Source: JBOFSQ01 sp051651625 (GTDB taxonomy: Bacteria; Planctomycetota; Planctomycetia; Pirellulales; Thermoguttaceae). From it: 64,000 nucleotides of DNA. A program made the translations under genes and the position numbers. The stretch spans positions 62,001-126,000 of the forward strand of contig JBOFSQ010000022.1 in the NCBI GenBank assembly GCA_051651625.1, given 5' to 3'. How positions within the stretch are numbered: the stretch's first letter is position 1; every line of letters starts with the position of its first letter. The notes under the pieces are model-generated. The model worked only from the letters and a program-made list of their open reading frames with translations. It was not told the DNA's origin and made no database searches. Positions 31,939 through 41,418 of the stretch are shown piece after piece.

Positions 31939-34936
31939 TGTCGAACGCCTCCTGAATCTTTTCGTACTGTTGTTTGCGCCAGCACAAATAGGAAATACAC
32001 CGCATTGATTGCCTGTCTGATAACATCAACATGAGCGTCTCTTGTTTCAGCGTTGCCTCAAATGCGGATGGTTTCAAAAATACTGCCAACACGTTCCTGA
32101 TAATACCCATGTTCCATGATTTCAGATACGGATTACCTGACAATGTCTTTTGAATTTTCTCTACATATTCCGCAGTTGACTTCAGCGACCAATCATCATG
32201 CGAATTTTCAAAAACATCTCTTCTGTCTGCTTTGGACAGACAGATAAAATCAGCTAGGTTTCGTCCATAAACGATTTCAGTGAATTCATCAAGAAACGAA
32301 TTCCAGTCCGTTGGCTCAATATACCCGTTCAAGCCTTCTCCACCTGTTTTCTCTTTCAATAAGGGCTTGAGTATCTCAAATACCATGTTACTCAACTGTT
32401 CTTCAGTGTCTTGGGTGTCGTGCTTGAATGGTCTCCAAAAATTAGGGATGATTTTACAAACTTCACGTTCCATTTCACAACATTTTTCAATCATTTCGTC
32501 GTCAGAAAGTGTTTTTTGAGGAACGCCTTTCAGTGGTTTATCTTTTGCATTTGCCGCCCATTGTAACTTATTTCGGATTAACGACTTCAAGTGTTGGACA
32601 AAACAATCTTTGACATCCGTTTCGCCGATTTTTTTCAGTCGTTGTGTCCATTCTTCACCACAGGTGATAGTCCAAAACACCGTCTCCAACTCATCGAGAA
32701 TTTTCCGCCGCTGCATTTCGGCAAATATCGATTCCGTCTGCACTTGCCGAAACGCCAGAATGTCGTCCACAATACACTCCAGCCCAATCCCATTTTTCGT
32801 ATCTGCGGTTTGCCGCAGCTTGCGGTCCGGCAACTTCAAGACGTTTCCCAAAGATAATGCGACAGAATTTTTCCAGACGGTTGCTGCTCGGTATATTCGC
32901 TCCCCTTTTTCGCCGTTTTCCCCTTTTGCCACCGCACAAATCAGGCGAACATCATCTGGATATAAAGGATACCTTCCGGCTTTGTGCAACACCTCATCTG
33001 CAATGACTTCTTCACCGTCCGATTCGGGAACAGGATTTTCTGTTTCAGTATTTTTCCACCAAATTCCAAAGCATGGCGACTCCAATGTCCACTCCTGCTT
33101 GCAAACATTGCCGATTTCGAGGCAAAGTTTCAAGTCTTTCTGGCTTCGTATCAATTGCCAAAAACGAGTTTTTGTATCCGATTCCTTTTCGCAAAACGCA
33201 TCTTGAAACAATCCTCCCGTGAACGGAAACGATTCAAACTTGTTTGAGTATTCGGCTGGTGTGTCCGCTCCGTCGGAAAGCGATACTTTGTAATCAACAT
33301 TCACGAATGGGTGCGGTGACTCAACCCTCAATGTAAGCAACCGGTTTCGTAAAGAATCGACGATCATTTCCCCTTGCAAATCAGCCGTGAAAAGCGGTTG
33401 CGTCGATTCACGCTCGGAAACCAACACCGACCAAGTTTCGTCGTCAACTTCAATCGAGTATTCGCCTAACGCCAATTGCTCAAACGCAATCAGTCCAGTA
33501 GCATTTTCAGGTGTTTCGTTTTGAAATTTAACGGTAACCGAATAGTTTTCTTCAATCGCAAGATAAAACGAATCGCCTTGAAACACGGTAATCGTACTGT
33601 TGCCGTCGTCAATTTGCCCTGTTAGACATATCCAATGCCAGTGCCGTTTTTCTCGAATCGCAACACCCTTGTTTCTGCACCAATCCAAAGCAGCATCTTC
33701 TGATGTGTCAATACGAAGGATGCGAAAACCGTTCGGCGAGTGTTCGTCAATGCGGATACCCGCAACGTCTTCGTCGTAATTTTTGACAATACAAACGACG
33801 ATCCCCGTGTCCGATTCGATGGTTTTGCCCTTTTTTCCTTTTTGGAAAAACAACGGACAATCGAATCGGAAACCAATTTTTTGGAGGTCGTCAAACTCGG
33901 TGTTTTGTAGAAAAGGTGGGTTTATTCCCGACCAAAAATCCGGCGTGATTTCCAACCGTTCCATACGCAAAAAACAAGCCGGTTTGATTCGCAGCTTATT
34001 CCAAGCCATCAATGATAACGAACCGCTGCGCAACGCACGCTTAAATTCGTCGTTTTCTCGTAACGAACGGGCTATTTTTTCTGGCAGTTCACCTTCGAGA
34101 ATCCAAGTTCCGTTGTCTTTTTGTGTCAAAAACAGCTTTCCGTAAACGACTTGGGGAAGCGAATCTACTTTGTGACGGACAATTGGCTTTTGTGAATCGC
34201 TATAATTTTCCCTAATTCTGTTTCGGAGTTGACTCAGTTTGACTCCATTGATTTTATCTTGTTCCATGTCCCGCTGGAGACGCTGCAACGTGTCCGAAGA
34301 AAAAAATGGCGATTCATCGGTGTTGGTGATTATCGCCTGTGCAAGCTGTCCGACCGATGGCATCGTTTTCAACCACCCACGATACCTCGTCGTGTTGTTT
34401 TCCGAATGCGTGTTGCGTAGGTATTCGACAATTTCGTCGGCATTAGAGCCGTAATGCTTTTGCGGCATTTTTGCAAGCGATTCCATGAACTGTAACCGAA
34501 TATCCAATGGCAAAATAGCATTAGTAATGGGCCAAGTGATGATAGAACGATGCTGGGACCAAGCTGTCTCTAACGGCTTAGCAATTTTGAATTGTTGATG
34601 GGCAGACTGAAACCATCGACGAATTAACTGACGGGTGTCATTATCAAAAGAATGGCTGTATCCTAGTTCTTCTTCTAGTATACGCCAAAAGACCTCGTCA
34701 TTACCGCGATACTGGTATCCGACCTCTGTTGCAACAACCAGAAGTGGCAAGTAATAACTTACGGGTGATTTTAGAACAACTTCTAACTCTTGACGAATAA
34801 TTATTTTTACTGCTTTGATTTCATCGGTACTGAGACCGTGCTCTAAAGCAAAAACAGAACCACCATTAGGACGTTGTGTAGCCAACGTCTCAAAGCGTTC
34901 TTTTAGAGATGTATGAAATTCTTTGAGAGTTTCCAT
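31931..34936 (-). CDS. First gene of the helicase operon, 1001-aa protein of unknown function
   Basis: The ATG at 34936 follows GGAGAACG; an upstream in-frame extension to 35002 is unlikely. The N-terminal 200 residues are helical (ETLKEFHTSLKERFETLATQ, then LLVVATEVGYQYRG). The middle looks beta-rich with repeated short strands (for example GEYSIEVDDETWSVLVSE), and the C-terminal 300 residues are again helical. I see no nuclease, ATPase or methylase motif. Position as the promoter-proximal gene, with overlaps, ties it to the SNF2 and DUF1998 helicases. It may be a scaffold, sensor or DNA-binding subunit. It was not recognisable as DruH. Confidence 0.85.
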   Translation of the reverse strand: METLKEFHTSLKERFETLATQRPNGGSVFALEHGLSTDEIKAVKIIIRQELEVVLKSPVSYYLPLLVVATEVGYQYRGNDEVFWRILEEELGYSHSFDNDTRQLIRRWFQSAHQQFKIAKPLETAWSQHRSIITWPITNAILPLDIRLQFMESLAKMPQKHYGSNADEIVEYLRNTHSENNTTRYRGWLKTMPSVGQLAQAIITNTDESPFFSSDTLQRLQRDMEQDKINGVKLSQLRNRIRENYSDSQKPIVRHKVDSLPQVVYGKLFLTQKDNGTWILEGELPEKIARSLRENDEFKRALRSGSLSLMAWNKLRIKPACFLRMERLEITPDFWSGINPPFLQNTEFDDLQKIGFRFDCPLFFQKGKKGKTIESDTGIVVCIVKNYDEDVAGIRIDEHSPNGFRILRIDTSEDAALDWCRNKGVAIREKRHWHWICLTGQIDDGNSTITVFQGDSFYLAIEENYSVTVKFQNETPENATGLIAFEQLALGEYSIEVDDETWSVLVSERESTQPLFTADLQGEMIVDSLRNRLLTLRVESPHPFVNVDYKVSLSDGADTPAEYSNKFESFPFTGGLFQDAFCEKESDTKTRFWQLIRSQKDLKLCLEIGNVCKQEWTLESPCFGIWWKNTETENPVPESDGEEVIADEVLHKAGRYPLYPDDVRLICAVAKGENGEKGERIYRAATVWKNSVALSLGNVLKLPDRKLRQTADTKNGIGLECIVDDILAFRQVQTESIFAEMQRRKILDELETVFWTITCGEEWTQRLKKIGETDVKDCFVQHLKSLIRNKLQWAANAKDKPLKGVPQKTLSDDEMIEKCCEMEREVCKIIPNFWRPFKHDTQDTEEQLSNMVFEILKPLLKEKTGGEGLNGYIEPTDWNSFLDEFTEIVYGRNLADFICLSKADRRDVFENSHDDWSLKSTAEYVEKIQKTLSGNPYLKSWNMGIIRNVLAVFLKPSAFEATLKQETLMLMLSDRQSMRCISYLCWRKQQYEKIQEAFDNV

Positions 34937-35059
34937 TTTCGTTCTCCAATAGTGACCTGCTCCACGTTTGGCGGACAGGGGGGAGTGCCAGCGACACGGC
35001 ACATTCGGTTCGATTTTTGAACACTTGACGCGGGAGCGTTATATGCCTCCAACCTCAAG

Positions 35060-35683
35060 AGTCAACTTCGCAAAATACGATTTCTCCACTTTACGATGCG
35101 TAAAAGAGTTGTACCGCGTCACCGATGAAAACGCGGATTCGGTTCTCCGGGCAATACAGCCACAACGGCACCAGCACCACTGCCATCCAGATCGGCAAAT
35201 CGGGACACTAGTGAGTTGTCATCGAAGTGATCGGCAAAGATTTCGGTTGAAGTTTCCGCAAGTTTTCGTTGTTCTTCGCACCAGTTGGCGTGGATTTTGG
35301 CGTTAGGAAAGCGAAGCGAATCAGTGCCTTATGTGCGAGAAAGCACCGCAGTCTTTATCTGTCTGATACGCTTCCGCCAGACGACAGGCTATTTTCGTCC
35401 GCGCCGAAACTTCAATGATGCCAATGGCTTCCAACACCAGTTCACGACGTTGGCGGTCGAAAACGTACAGATCGCGAATATACTCAAAGGTGACTCCTTC
35501 GCGGAAATGGTCTTTTCGGTCTTGGAACGGTTCAATGTAACCGCTGAACGGGTAATAATTGCAGTGAGAAAGGAAGGCTGCTGCCGCCGCCTTGTCTTGG
35601 AACTTCAACCCTCGCTCTTCAAGTTTTTCGTCCACCTGCGACTTGAACGAAAGAAACGGCTTTTTATACGTCGCTCTACCCAT
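35060..35683 (-). pseudogene. Degraded Abi_2 (AbiD/AbiF-type) abortive infection gene
   Basis: An intact-looking 120-residue N-terminal part carries the Abi_2 pattern: YKKPFLSFKSQVDEKLEERG, YYPFSGYIEPFQ, FEYIRDLYVFDRQRRELVLE and AIGIIEVSARTKIACRLAE. It then stops early. Past the stop, other frames continue the family pattern: HANWCEEQRKLAET, then WMAVVLVPLW where Abi_2 has WMAxExxxFG. At least two frameshifts are therefore needed and the protein is not made full length (normal length about 300 aa). Abi_2 proteins block phage propagation. It borders the helicase operon promoter. Confidence 0.7.
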
Positions 35684-35907
35684 ATTCAGACACTCCTACG
35701 GTGGTGAAATCCAGCGAGTGCAAGACTGCGACGGCAACATCGAGAAGAAGAGGAAAAAACAGCAGCCCATTCTATCGCGCTCATGCGTGAAGTCAATCGT
35801 TGGCGAAAACCTTTGCGACGCGATATGGAGCTGGCGGACTGGGTTTCATCGACTGGGAAAGGCTAATCGGCTGTTTGCGTCCGTGGCGTCTCGTCTACTT
35901 TCGCTTA
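35684..35907. other. Intergenic, nothing recognised
   Basis: This 224-base gap lies between the abi remnant and the YhcG-type gene. I see no gene, repeat or strong hairpin in it. It should contain the promoter of the abi remnant. Confidence 0.5.
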
Positions 35908-37062
35908 TCACCGAATCACTTCGTTAGCGATGGTTTCGAGTTCCGCTTTGAGTTCTTCTTTCGACGGTAGGTAGAGCTGGTATTTTGAGGCGAAGATGTT
36001 TGCATCTTGCGGGAGAGTGAGTTCGACAAGGGCGTCGTTTTTGCGCGGACAGAGAACGATACCGATTGTTGATAGTTCGTCGGGCAATTTTACGAAGCGG
36101 TCGAAGTAGTTCACATACATCTGCATCTGTCCGAGGTCTTGGTGCGTGAGTTTTGTACGTTTGAGGTCAATCAAAACGTAGCAGCGCAGCAGGCGATTGT
36201 AGAAAACCAGATCAACAAAGAAGTGATCGTTGTCGAAGGTGAAGCGTTTCTGCCTCGCCTCAAAGAGAAAACCTTTGCCGAGTTCGAGCAGGAATGTTTC
36301 GAGTCGGTCGATGATGGCGGATTCGAGGTCGTCTTCGGAGTAGTGCGGGCGGTCTTCCAAACCGAGAAACTCCAAGACGAGCGGATTTTTGATGATGTCG
36401 GCGGCTTTCTCGACGACTTGCCCCTCGGTGGCGAGGCGGCGAACTTCGTCTTTGTCGCGGCTCAAGGCGAGACGCTGATAGAGCGAGCTATCAATTTGTC
36501 GGCGAAGCTCGCGGACGCTCCACTGATTCGCGGCGGCTTCGATTTCGTAGAAGCGTCGCTCGTCGGGCGAGTCGATGGTGAGCAGTTCAACATAGTGCGA
36601 CCAGCCCAGCGTAAAACGGCGTGAAAGTGCCTGCACCAATTCAACCGACGGTGTCGGTTGAATTGTTACCAGAGACGCGATTGCTGTCTGTTCGCCCAAA
36701 TTCCGAAACAGTGCCTCGGAATTTGGCGTGACTTGGCTCTCGGCGAATTCAACAGACGGTGTCTGTTGAATTGGAAACGACAGTTGAAACTCACGGTAAA
36801 AAGTGCGGTAGAGGCGGAGGTATGTCGGGGAGATTCCCTTGATACCGAGCTTTTTCAGGCGTGTTGTCAGCAAGTCAACGAGACCCGCACCGTATGCCGC
36901 ACGGTCGGTTCCTTCCTGCTCGAATTGGACGATGTAAAGTCCGAAGAGAAAGTTGCGAACGACGAGGTGCGTATCTACCGCGCGTGCGGCACGCGAACGC
37001 ATCTCTTCATCTGTACGCTGACAGAGAACGACGAGTTGCTGAAAATCGAGCGAGGTGTTCAC
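35908..37062 (-). CDS. YhcG/DUF1016-family PD-(D/E)XK nuclease-like protein
   Basis: The 384-residue protein has a helical N-terminal DUF1016 domain (QRTDEEMRSRAARAVDTHLV, YGAGLVDLLTTRLKKLG, SPTYLRLYRTFYREF). The C-terminal nuclease domain includes FLFEARQKRFTFDNDHFFVD, LVFYNRLLRCYVLIDLK and HQDLGQMQMYVNYFD. These match YhcG-type proteins, common in defence islands and beside type I or III restriction systems. The active-site D (FFVDLVFYN) and xxK (LIDLK) are present. The protein may cleave or nick DNA; its substrate is unknown. Confidence 0.9.
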   Translation of the reverse strand: MNTSLDFQQLVVLCQRTDEEMRSRAARAVDTHLVVRNFLFGLYIVQFEQEGTDRAAYGAGLVDLLTTRLKKLGIKGISPTYLRLYRTFYREFQLSFPIQQTPSVEFAESQVTPNSEALFRNLGEQTAIASLVTIQPTPSVELVQALSRRFTLGWSHYVELLTIDSPDERRFYEIEAAANQWSVRELRRQIDSSLYQRLALSRDKDEVRRLATEGQVVEKAADIIKNPLVLEFLGLEDRPHYSEDDLESAIIDRLETFLLELGKGFLFEARQKRFTFDNDHFFVDLVFYNRLLRCYVLIDLKRTKLTHQDLGQMQMYVNYFDRFVKLPDELSTIGIVLCPRKNDALVELTLPQDANIFASKYQLYLPSKEELKAELETIANEVIR

Positions 37063-37170
37063 GGGCAGACTCCCATCTTTTCGAGGTGCTTTTGCCGCTG
37101 TTCAAGAGGGCGTGATTATACCCGCATCGCACTCTCCGCAAACGGGTAGTGTGAATTGCAGATGTGGACG

Positions 37171-37650
37171 TTAGCCGCGAGCAGGTGTGCTGTAGACCAA
37201 AAGTTCCTCACGATGTTGCTTCAGAAAGTCCCCCACGCCTCGCAGACTCAAACCGGTTTCGACAACGACGTGACGGCCAGCGTGTTCAGCGACAAGCTCC
37301 GCGAAAAACGCAATCAGATCGTCGTGAGTGATGTCGTGACGGTAACATCGGAACAACAACTTCTTGCGTCGGTCGATAGCGTAGAGGACGTTCAAACAGA
37401 ACATCGGGCAGTCGCACATTGCTTGGCCGCAACGCTGATTCGTCGCCAGCGGACAGAGTTTGACTTTCGCACGGTCTACGACGAAAGAAGTTGTCCGCTC
37501 GTCGAGCGAGTTGCAGTGGCCGTCCAAACGATTGCTGGTGGCTTTTGTGAGACTGGGATTGAGTCCGCCGCGATTCAAACGGCGGCGGATTGACTGAATG
37601 AGTTCCGCATGGACGATTTGCCGTGCAGCTTCGTGCCAGTCGTGGTCACA
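37171..37650 (-). pseudogene. Transposase-like remnant
   Basis: The open frame (160 codons, no ATG) encodes HEAARQIVHAELIQSIRRRL, MFCLNVLYAIDRRKKLLFRC and HDDLIAFFAELVAEHAGRHV, then FLKQHREELLVYSTPARG. The pattern resembles the DDE catalytic half of an insertion-sequence transposase, with ETG where an Asp would be expected. It stops without the final part. No flanking terminal repeats could be identified. The assignment is tentative; it may instead be an unrelated hypothetical protein. Confidence 0.35.
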
Positions 37651-37657
37651 TTAACCG

Positions 37658-37713
37658 CGCCGCCTCATATTTACATACCACGAAAATGGCTGGTTTTTAG
37701 ATGGGGGGCAGCA
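37658..37713. repeat. Copy of the 22309-22364 element
   Basis: It shares GCCTCATATT, CGAAAATGG and GGTTTTTAG blocks in the same order and spacing with 22309-22364. It lies upstream of the minus-strand transposase-like frame. A GTCATTCCCGC/GCGGGAATCC hairpin follows at 37732-37757. The remaining sequence to 37963 has only a short frame without start, ending EPFTLEQIKNVMSVFF at 37949. Confidence 0.4.
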
Positions 37714-37963
37714 TTGAAGAATCCGCTACATCGTCATTCCCGCGACGGCGGGAATCCAAACAACACGCATGGGGGGCTTTGGCAGTTTCTTTGGGCGCGG
37801 TAAAATTGTAGCTGCTTTGGGTTCCGATTCGCAAATCGATTTTGGGGGAAAGTCTGACGAGCACCGCCTACTACGTCAACACCGTTGCGGGGAAGCGTGA
37901 ACCGTTCACGCTGGAGCAAATCAAAAACGTGATGTCGGTTTTTTTCTAAGAATGGAGATTTTT

Positions 37964-39316
37964 ATGACTGACTATTGTGTAGACGATATTATTGACAACC
38001 GTTTTCGCATCACGGGTGTTTGTAGCGAAAGTGGCGGAATGGGTAAAATTTATTTCGTAGAGGATGTCAAAATCAGTCATGGCTTTGACTTGGTTTTGAA
38101 GCTACTTTTGAGTGAATACACGCATTGTCCTGATACAGTCAATCGCTTTCGCAGAGAAGTTCGTATTCTTGAGAAATTTCGCGGTAATTCGCGTGTTGTC
38201 CAAATACTAGCGGCAAACACAGAATGTCATACGCCGTATTTTGTAATGAAATACCATCCTGAAGGCGATGTTTCAAAACTCCAATCAAGAATAGCATCGG
38301 ATATTCCATTCCAAGAAAAAAAGTTTTGCGATATGATTGATGCTGTTAACGAGCTGCATGTTGAAAAGGTATTTCATCGCGACATCAAGCCTGCCAATTT
38401 TTTAGTAAGCGGTGATTCGGTTGTAGTATCAGATGTTGGACTTGCTGTACACGTCGATTCTAACCTTACAAGATGCACATCGACGACTGACTGCTGTGGG
38501 ACTTATGATTTTCTTCCGCCAGAATTTCTCAAAGGCGGATTTAAGAGTGCATGCGCTGCCTCCGACATTTTCATGCTAGGAAAGACCTTTTATGCTTTGC
38601 TAACAAATGGTAGTCCAAGATACATAACAAGAGATGGTGTTGACGCCGGGTTATGGTGGGTAATTGAAAGAGCATGCGAGATAAACATAAGCAAACGTTT
38701 TCAATCATTGCCAGAATTTAAACAAGCTCTTGTGCAGGCGTACGACATTTTGTTAAAACGAAATGACGGATTGCAAAGTTGTCGTGCAATGCTTGAATCA
38801 ATCAATGCAAACGCTATAAATAATGGGCAGTACGAAAGCAATAAAGTTGAAGAGTTTGTCAATCAAGCATGCACGCTTGATACACAAGATCGCAATTCTT
38901 TATTCCTACTATTGAATTGCGTTTTCTTTAGCATTCTCGCACAACGCCCTTTCAATCGTGTCCGTAAAGCATTTCTTCAAAAATATGCTGAAATGGTTGA
39001 ACATGGGGACTATGGCTGGTCATTTGCGGAAACAATCGCGAATAATGTATACCAAATTTTCATGTCAAACGATGCGGCGGATGAAGAAAAAGCCTACGGA
39101 TTGGACTTGGCAATACACGCTGCTATTGCACAAAACCGCTTTGCCGCGATGAATACCTGTGAACAAATGATAGTATCAATTTCTGAAGATAGTTTAGCCG
39201 CTGAAATGGTGCCGGTTCTCCATAAATATGAATCGTCTTTTCTGGACGGTATTGAGCTGGTTCGGTGTACCAATGACACGATTCGCCAAACTCTCAGAAA
39301 GATTAGGGCAGATTGA
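37964..39316 (+). CDS. Serine/threonine protein kinase
   Basis: The 450-residue protein has a Hanks-type kinase domain at about 10-270. It has a Gly-rich loop (SESGGMGKIY), Lys46 in LVLKLL, catalytic HRDIKPAN (Asp140, Lys142, Asn145) and a metal-binding SDVGLA in which DFG reads DVG (157-159). TYDFLPPE matches the APE position. The C-terminal 180 residues are helical without a known domain; there is no transmembrane segment, so it is cytoplasmic. The start follows GGAG. Kinases in defence islands (such as Stk2) trigger growth arrest on infection; that role here is inference from context. Confidence 0.88.
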   Translation: MTDYCVDDIIDNRFRITGVCSESGGMGKIYFVEDVKISHGFDLVLKLLLSEYTHCPDTVNRFRREVRILEKFRGNSRVVQILAANTECHTPYFVMKYHPEGDVSKLQSRIASDIPFQEKKFCDMIDAVNELHVEKVFHRDIKPANFLVSGDSVVVSDVGLAVHVDSNLTRCTSTTDCCGTYDFLPPEFLKGGFKSACAASDIFMLGKTFYALLTNGSPRYITRDGVDAGLWWVIERACEINISKRFQSLPEFKQALVQAYDILLKRNDGLQSCRAMLESINANAINNGQYESNKVEEFVNQACTLDTQDRNSLFLLLNCVFFSILAQRPFNRVRKAFLQKYAEMVEHGDYGWSFAETIANNVYQIFMSNDAADEEKAYGLDLAIHAAIAQNRFAAMNTCEQMIVSISEDSLAAEMVPVLHKYESSFLDGIELVRCTNDTIRQTLRKIRAD

Positions 39317-39514
39317 TCTACATGGCGATTCAAAACAGCACTTTGCCAATGTTGTTACGCGCTATCGCGCATTCTTGGGCGAGGAGTTTTAGTTGCGGCG
39401 CGGTGGTACTGGGCGATAATAGCGGTCACGGTATCATGTCTGTGGCAGTGGGGATTTGTGCCGACGAACCGTTACTCCCAAGAAAAAATCACCAAGCCCA
39501 AGCAGGATTCCGTT

Positions 39515-41416
39515 ATGGCAAAACGTAAAGCCAAAGAGCAAAAGAGTGTTAGCGTCGGGCCCGTTAAAGGTGACTTCATTCCGCCCCCGCAAGAATGCGA
39601 AGACGATGACGAACAAGTCGATCCGTTGCCGCGACAAGAAGCGTTTTGGAGTCCGCCGAAGCGGTTTGGTTCCGTCCCCGTAGAAAAAGAGCCGCTCGGA
39701 TGGGACAAAACAAAAGGATTCTACAAACTCTTTCCGCGTGTCGCGTTGCCATTCCAAGTCGTAGAACGGGTCACGTTTGCCCATCCGCAACTCGAACCAA
39801 ATCGTCTCTTCTGGGGTGACAACCTACACGTCATGCGGCAACTCCCTACCGAAAGCATCGACCTCATCTACATCGACCCGCCCTTCTTCTCCGGACGAAA
39901 CTACAACATCATCTTCGGCGATAAAAACGAACTCCGCTCATTCTCCGACATCTGGGAAGGAGGTATGCCCGGATACCTGATCTGGCTCAACGCAAGACTA
40001 TGCGAAATGAAAAGACTCCTCAAAAAAACTGGAAGCATCTATGTCCACTGCGATTGGCACGCAAGCCACTATATCAAAGTAGAGATGGATAAGATTTTTG
40101 GACACGCGAATTTTCTCAACGAAATAGTATGGACCTACACGTCGGGCGGGGTTGCAAAACAGTGGTTTGGTAGAAAGCATGATGTTCTCCTATTGTATGC
40201 CCGCTCTGCCGGTGCGCACCATCTAGCATTGCCGCAAGAAAAGTCGTACACCAAGACATTGCCGGAACCACACACGGATAGTGGACAACGTCTTGGCATA
40301 AAGCGTGATGAGGTCTGCGACTTGTGCGAGAATTGAAGCCCCGGACAAAAGTATCGCATGGTTTCAATGCGCGATGTGTGGACTGATCTGAGAAGTTTAT
40401 TCAGAAACGACGCGGAAATGATCGGTTATCCAACACAGAAACCAGAGCGGCTTCTTGAGCGAGTCATAACTGCATCTTGTCCAGCCGGTGGTATTGTTGC
40501 CGATTTCTTCACGGGTGGCGGCACAACCGCCGCAGTGGCACAACGTCTCAATCGTCGCTGGATTGCGTGCGATCAATCTCGTGTAGCGGTGGCTGTTACT
40601 GCAGACCGAATCACGCGACAGATCGAGGAACAAACGGACAAGCTGTTTCCCGTTCCACCGTGTCCCGATTTTACGATAGAGCATTGGGGCGTGTATGAAG
40701 CGCGGCGTTTATCGAGTGCTCCGAACGAGCATTTTCGCGAGTTTGTGTTGCGTGCATTTGGCGCGGTTGCGGAGACGCACGATGCAGGGATTCACGGTTA
40801 CAAGAACAGTCTTCCAGTTTGGGTTGGCGAGGCGAATCAGAAGAAATCTGTGACTGCCGACGATGTGAAAGCGTTCGCTGGTGCCATTCGCAAGACGCTG
40901 CGTTATCAGAACGACAATCTGCGTTCTGGAATTGTGTTGGGGTGGGCGTTTCAGCGCGACGCGATAGAAGCGGCAGATCAACTTGAACGAAAAAAAGGCG
41001 TCTCGATTGACTTCATTCGTTTGGACATGGTTCGGATCGACTCTCCTCGATTCCGCGAACACGTTGCGGCCCTTTCGACCGACTACGCAGATTACGAAAA
41101 CTTTCTAACGTTTGTGCAGCCACCGCAAGTCGAGGTAGGTTACAAGCGGATTGCGGTTAGGAAATATGAGTTCGACGTTAACGAAACGATTGTTTTGAAC
41201 TCTGGCGCGAAAATCATTAACGTGCAGTGGGACTTCAACTATGGCGAACACTTCCGCAGCACGTCCGGCTATTCCTACGTTCGTGGGAATAGAAACGAGG
41301 TGGCGTTGCAGGTGGAGTATGTGTTTCCTAACGCTGGCACCCGATGCATCGCTTGCAAGGTGCAAGACGATATGGGCGGCGAAGGAATGAAAACGATTGT
41401 GGTGGAGGTTTCGTAG
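39515..41416 (+). pseudogene. mod: Type III restriction-modification methyltransferase (Mod), interrupted by in-frame TGA
   Basis: One continuous frame of 634 codons is broken only by TGA at 40334-40336, within VCDLCEN-stop-SPGQKYRMVS. The N-terminal part has the target motif IV YIDPPFFSGRNYN after RLFWGDNLHVMRQLP. The C-terminal part has YPTQKPERLLERVI and the AdoMet motif I DFFTGGGTTAAVA. This order (IV before I) is the beta-class amino-methyltransferase layout of type III Mod. TGG (Trp) to TGA is a likely change. The ATG at 39515 follows AGCAGGA. Without readthrough the enzyme should be inactive, because motifs I and IV are on separate fragments. Confidence 0.85.
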
Positions 41417-41418
41417 CG

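Noticed and set aside
22756..34936. Plain DISARM or Dpd locus
   Set aside because: No adenine or cytosine methylase, no PLD (DrmC) gene and no deazaguanine-insertion genes are found in the operon. The DUF1998 part is fused to the helicase rather than separate as in DrmA/DrmB.
34936..35002. Longer start for the 1001-aa protein
   Set aside because: The extension lacks a ribosome binding site, whereas GGAGAACG precedes the ATG at 34936.
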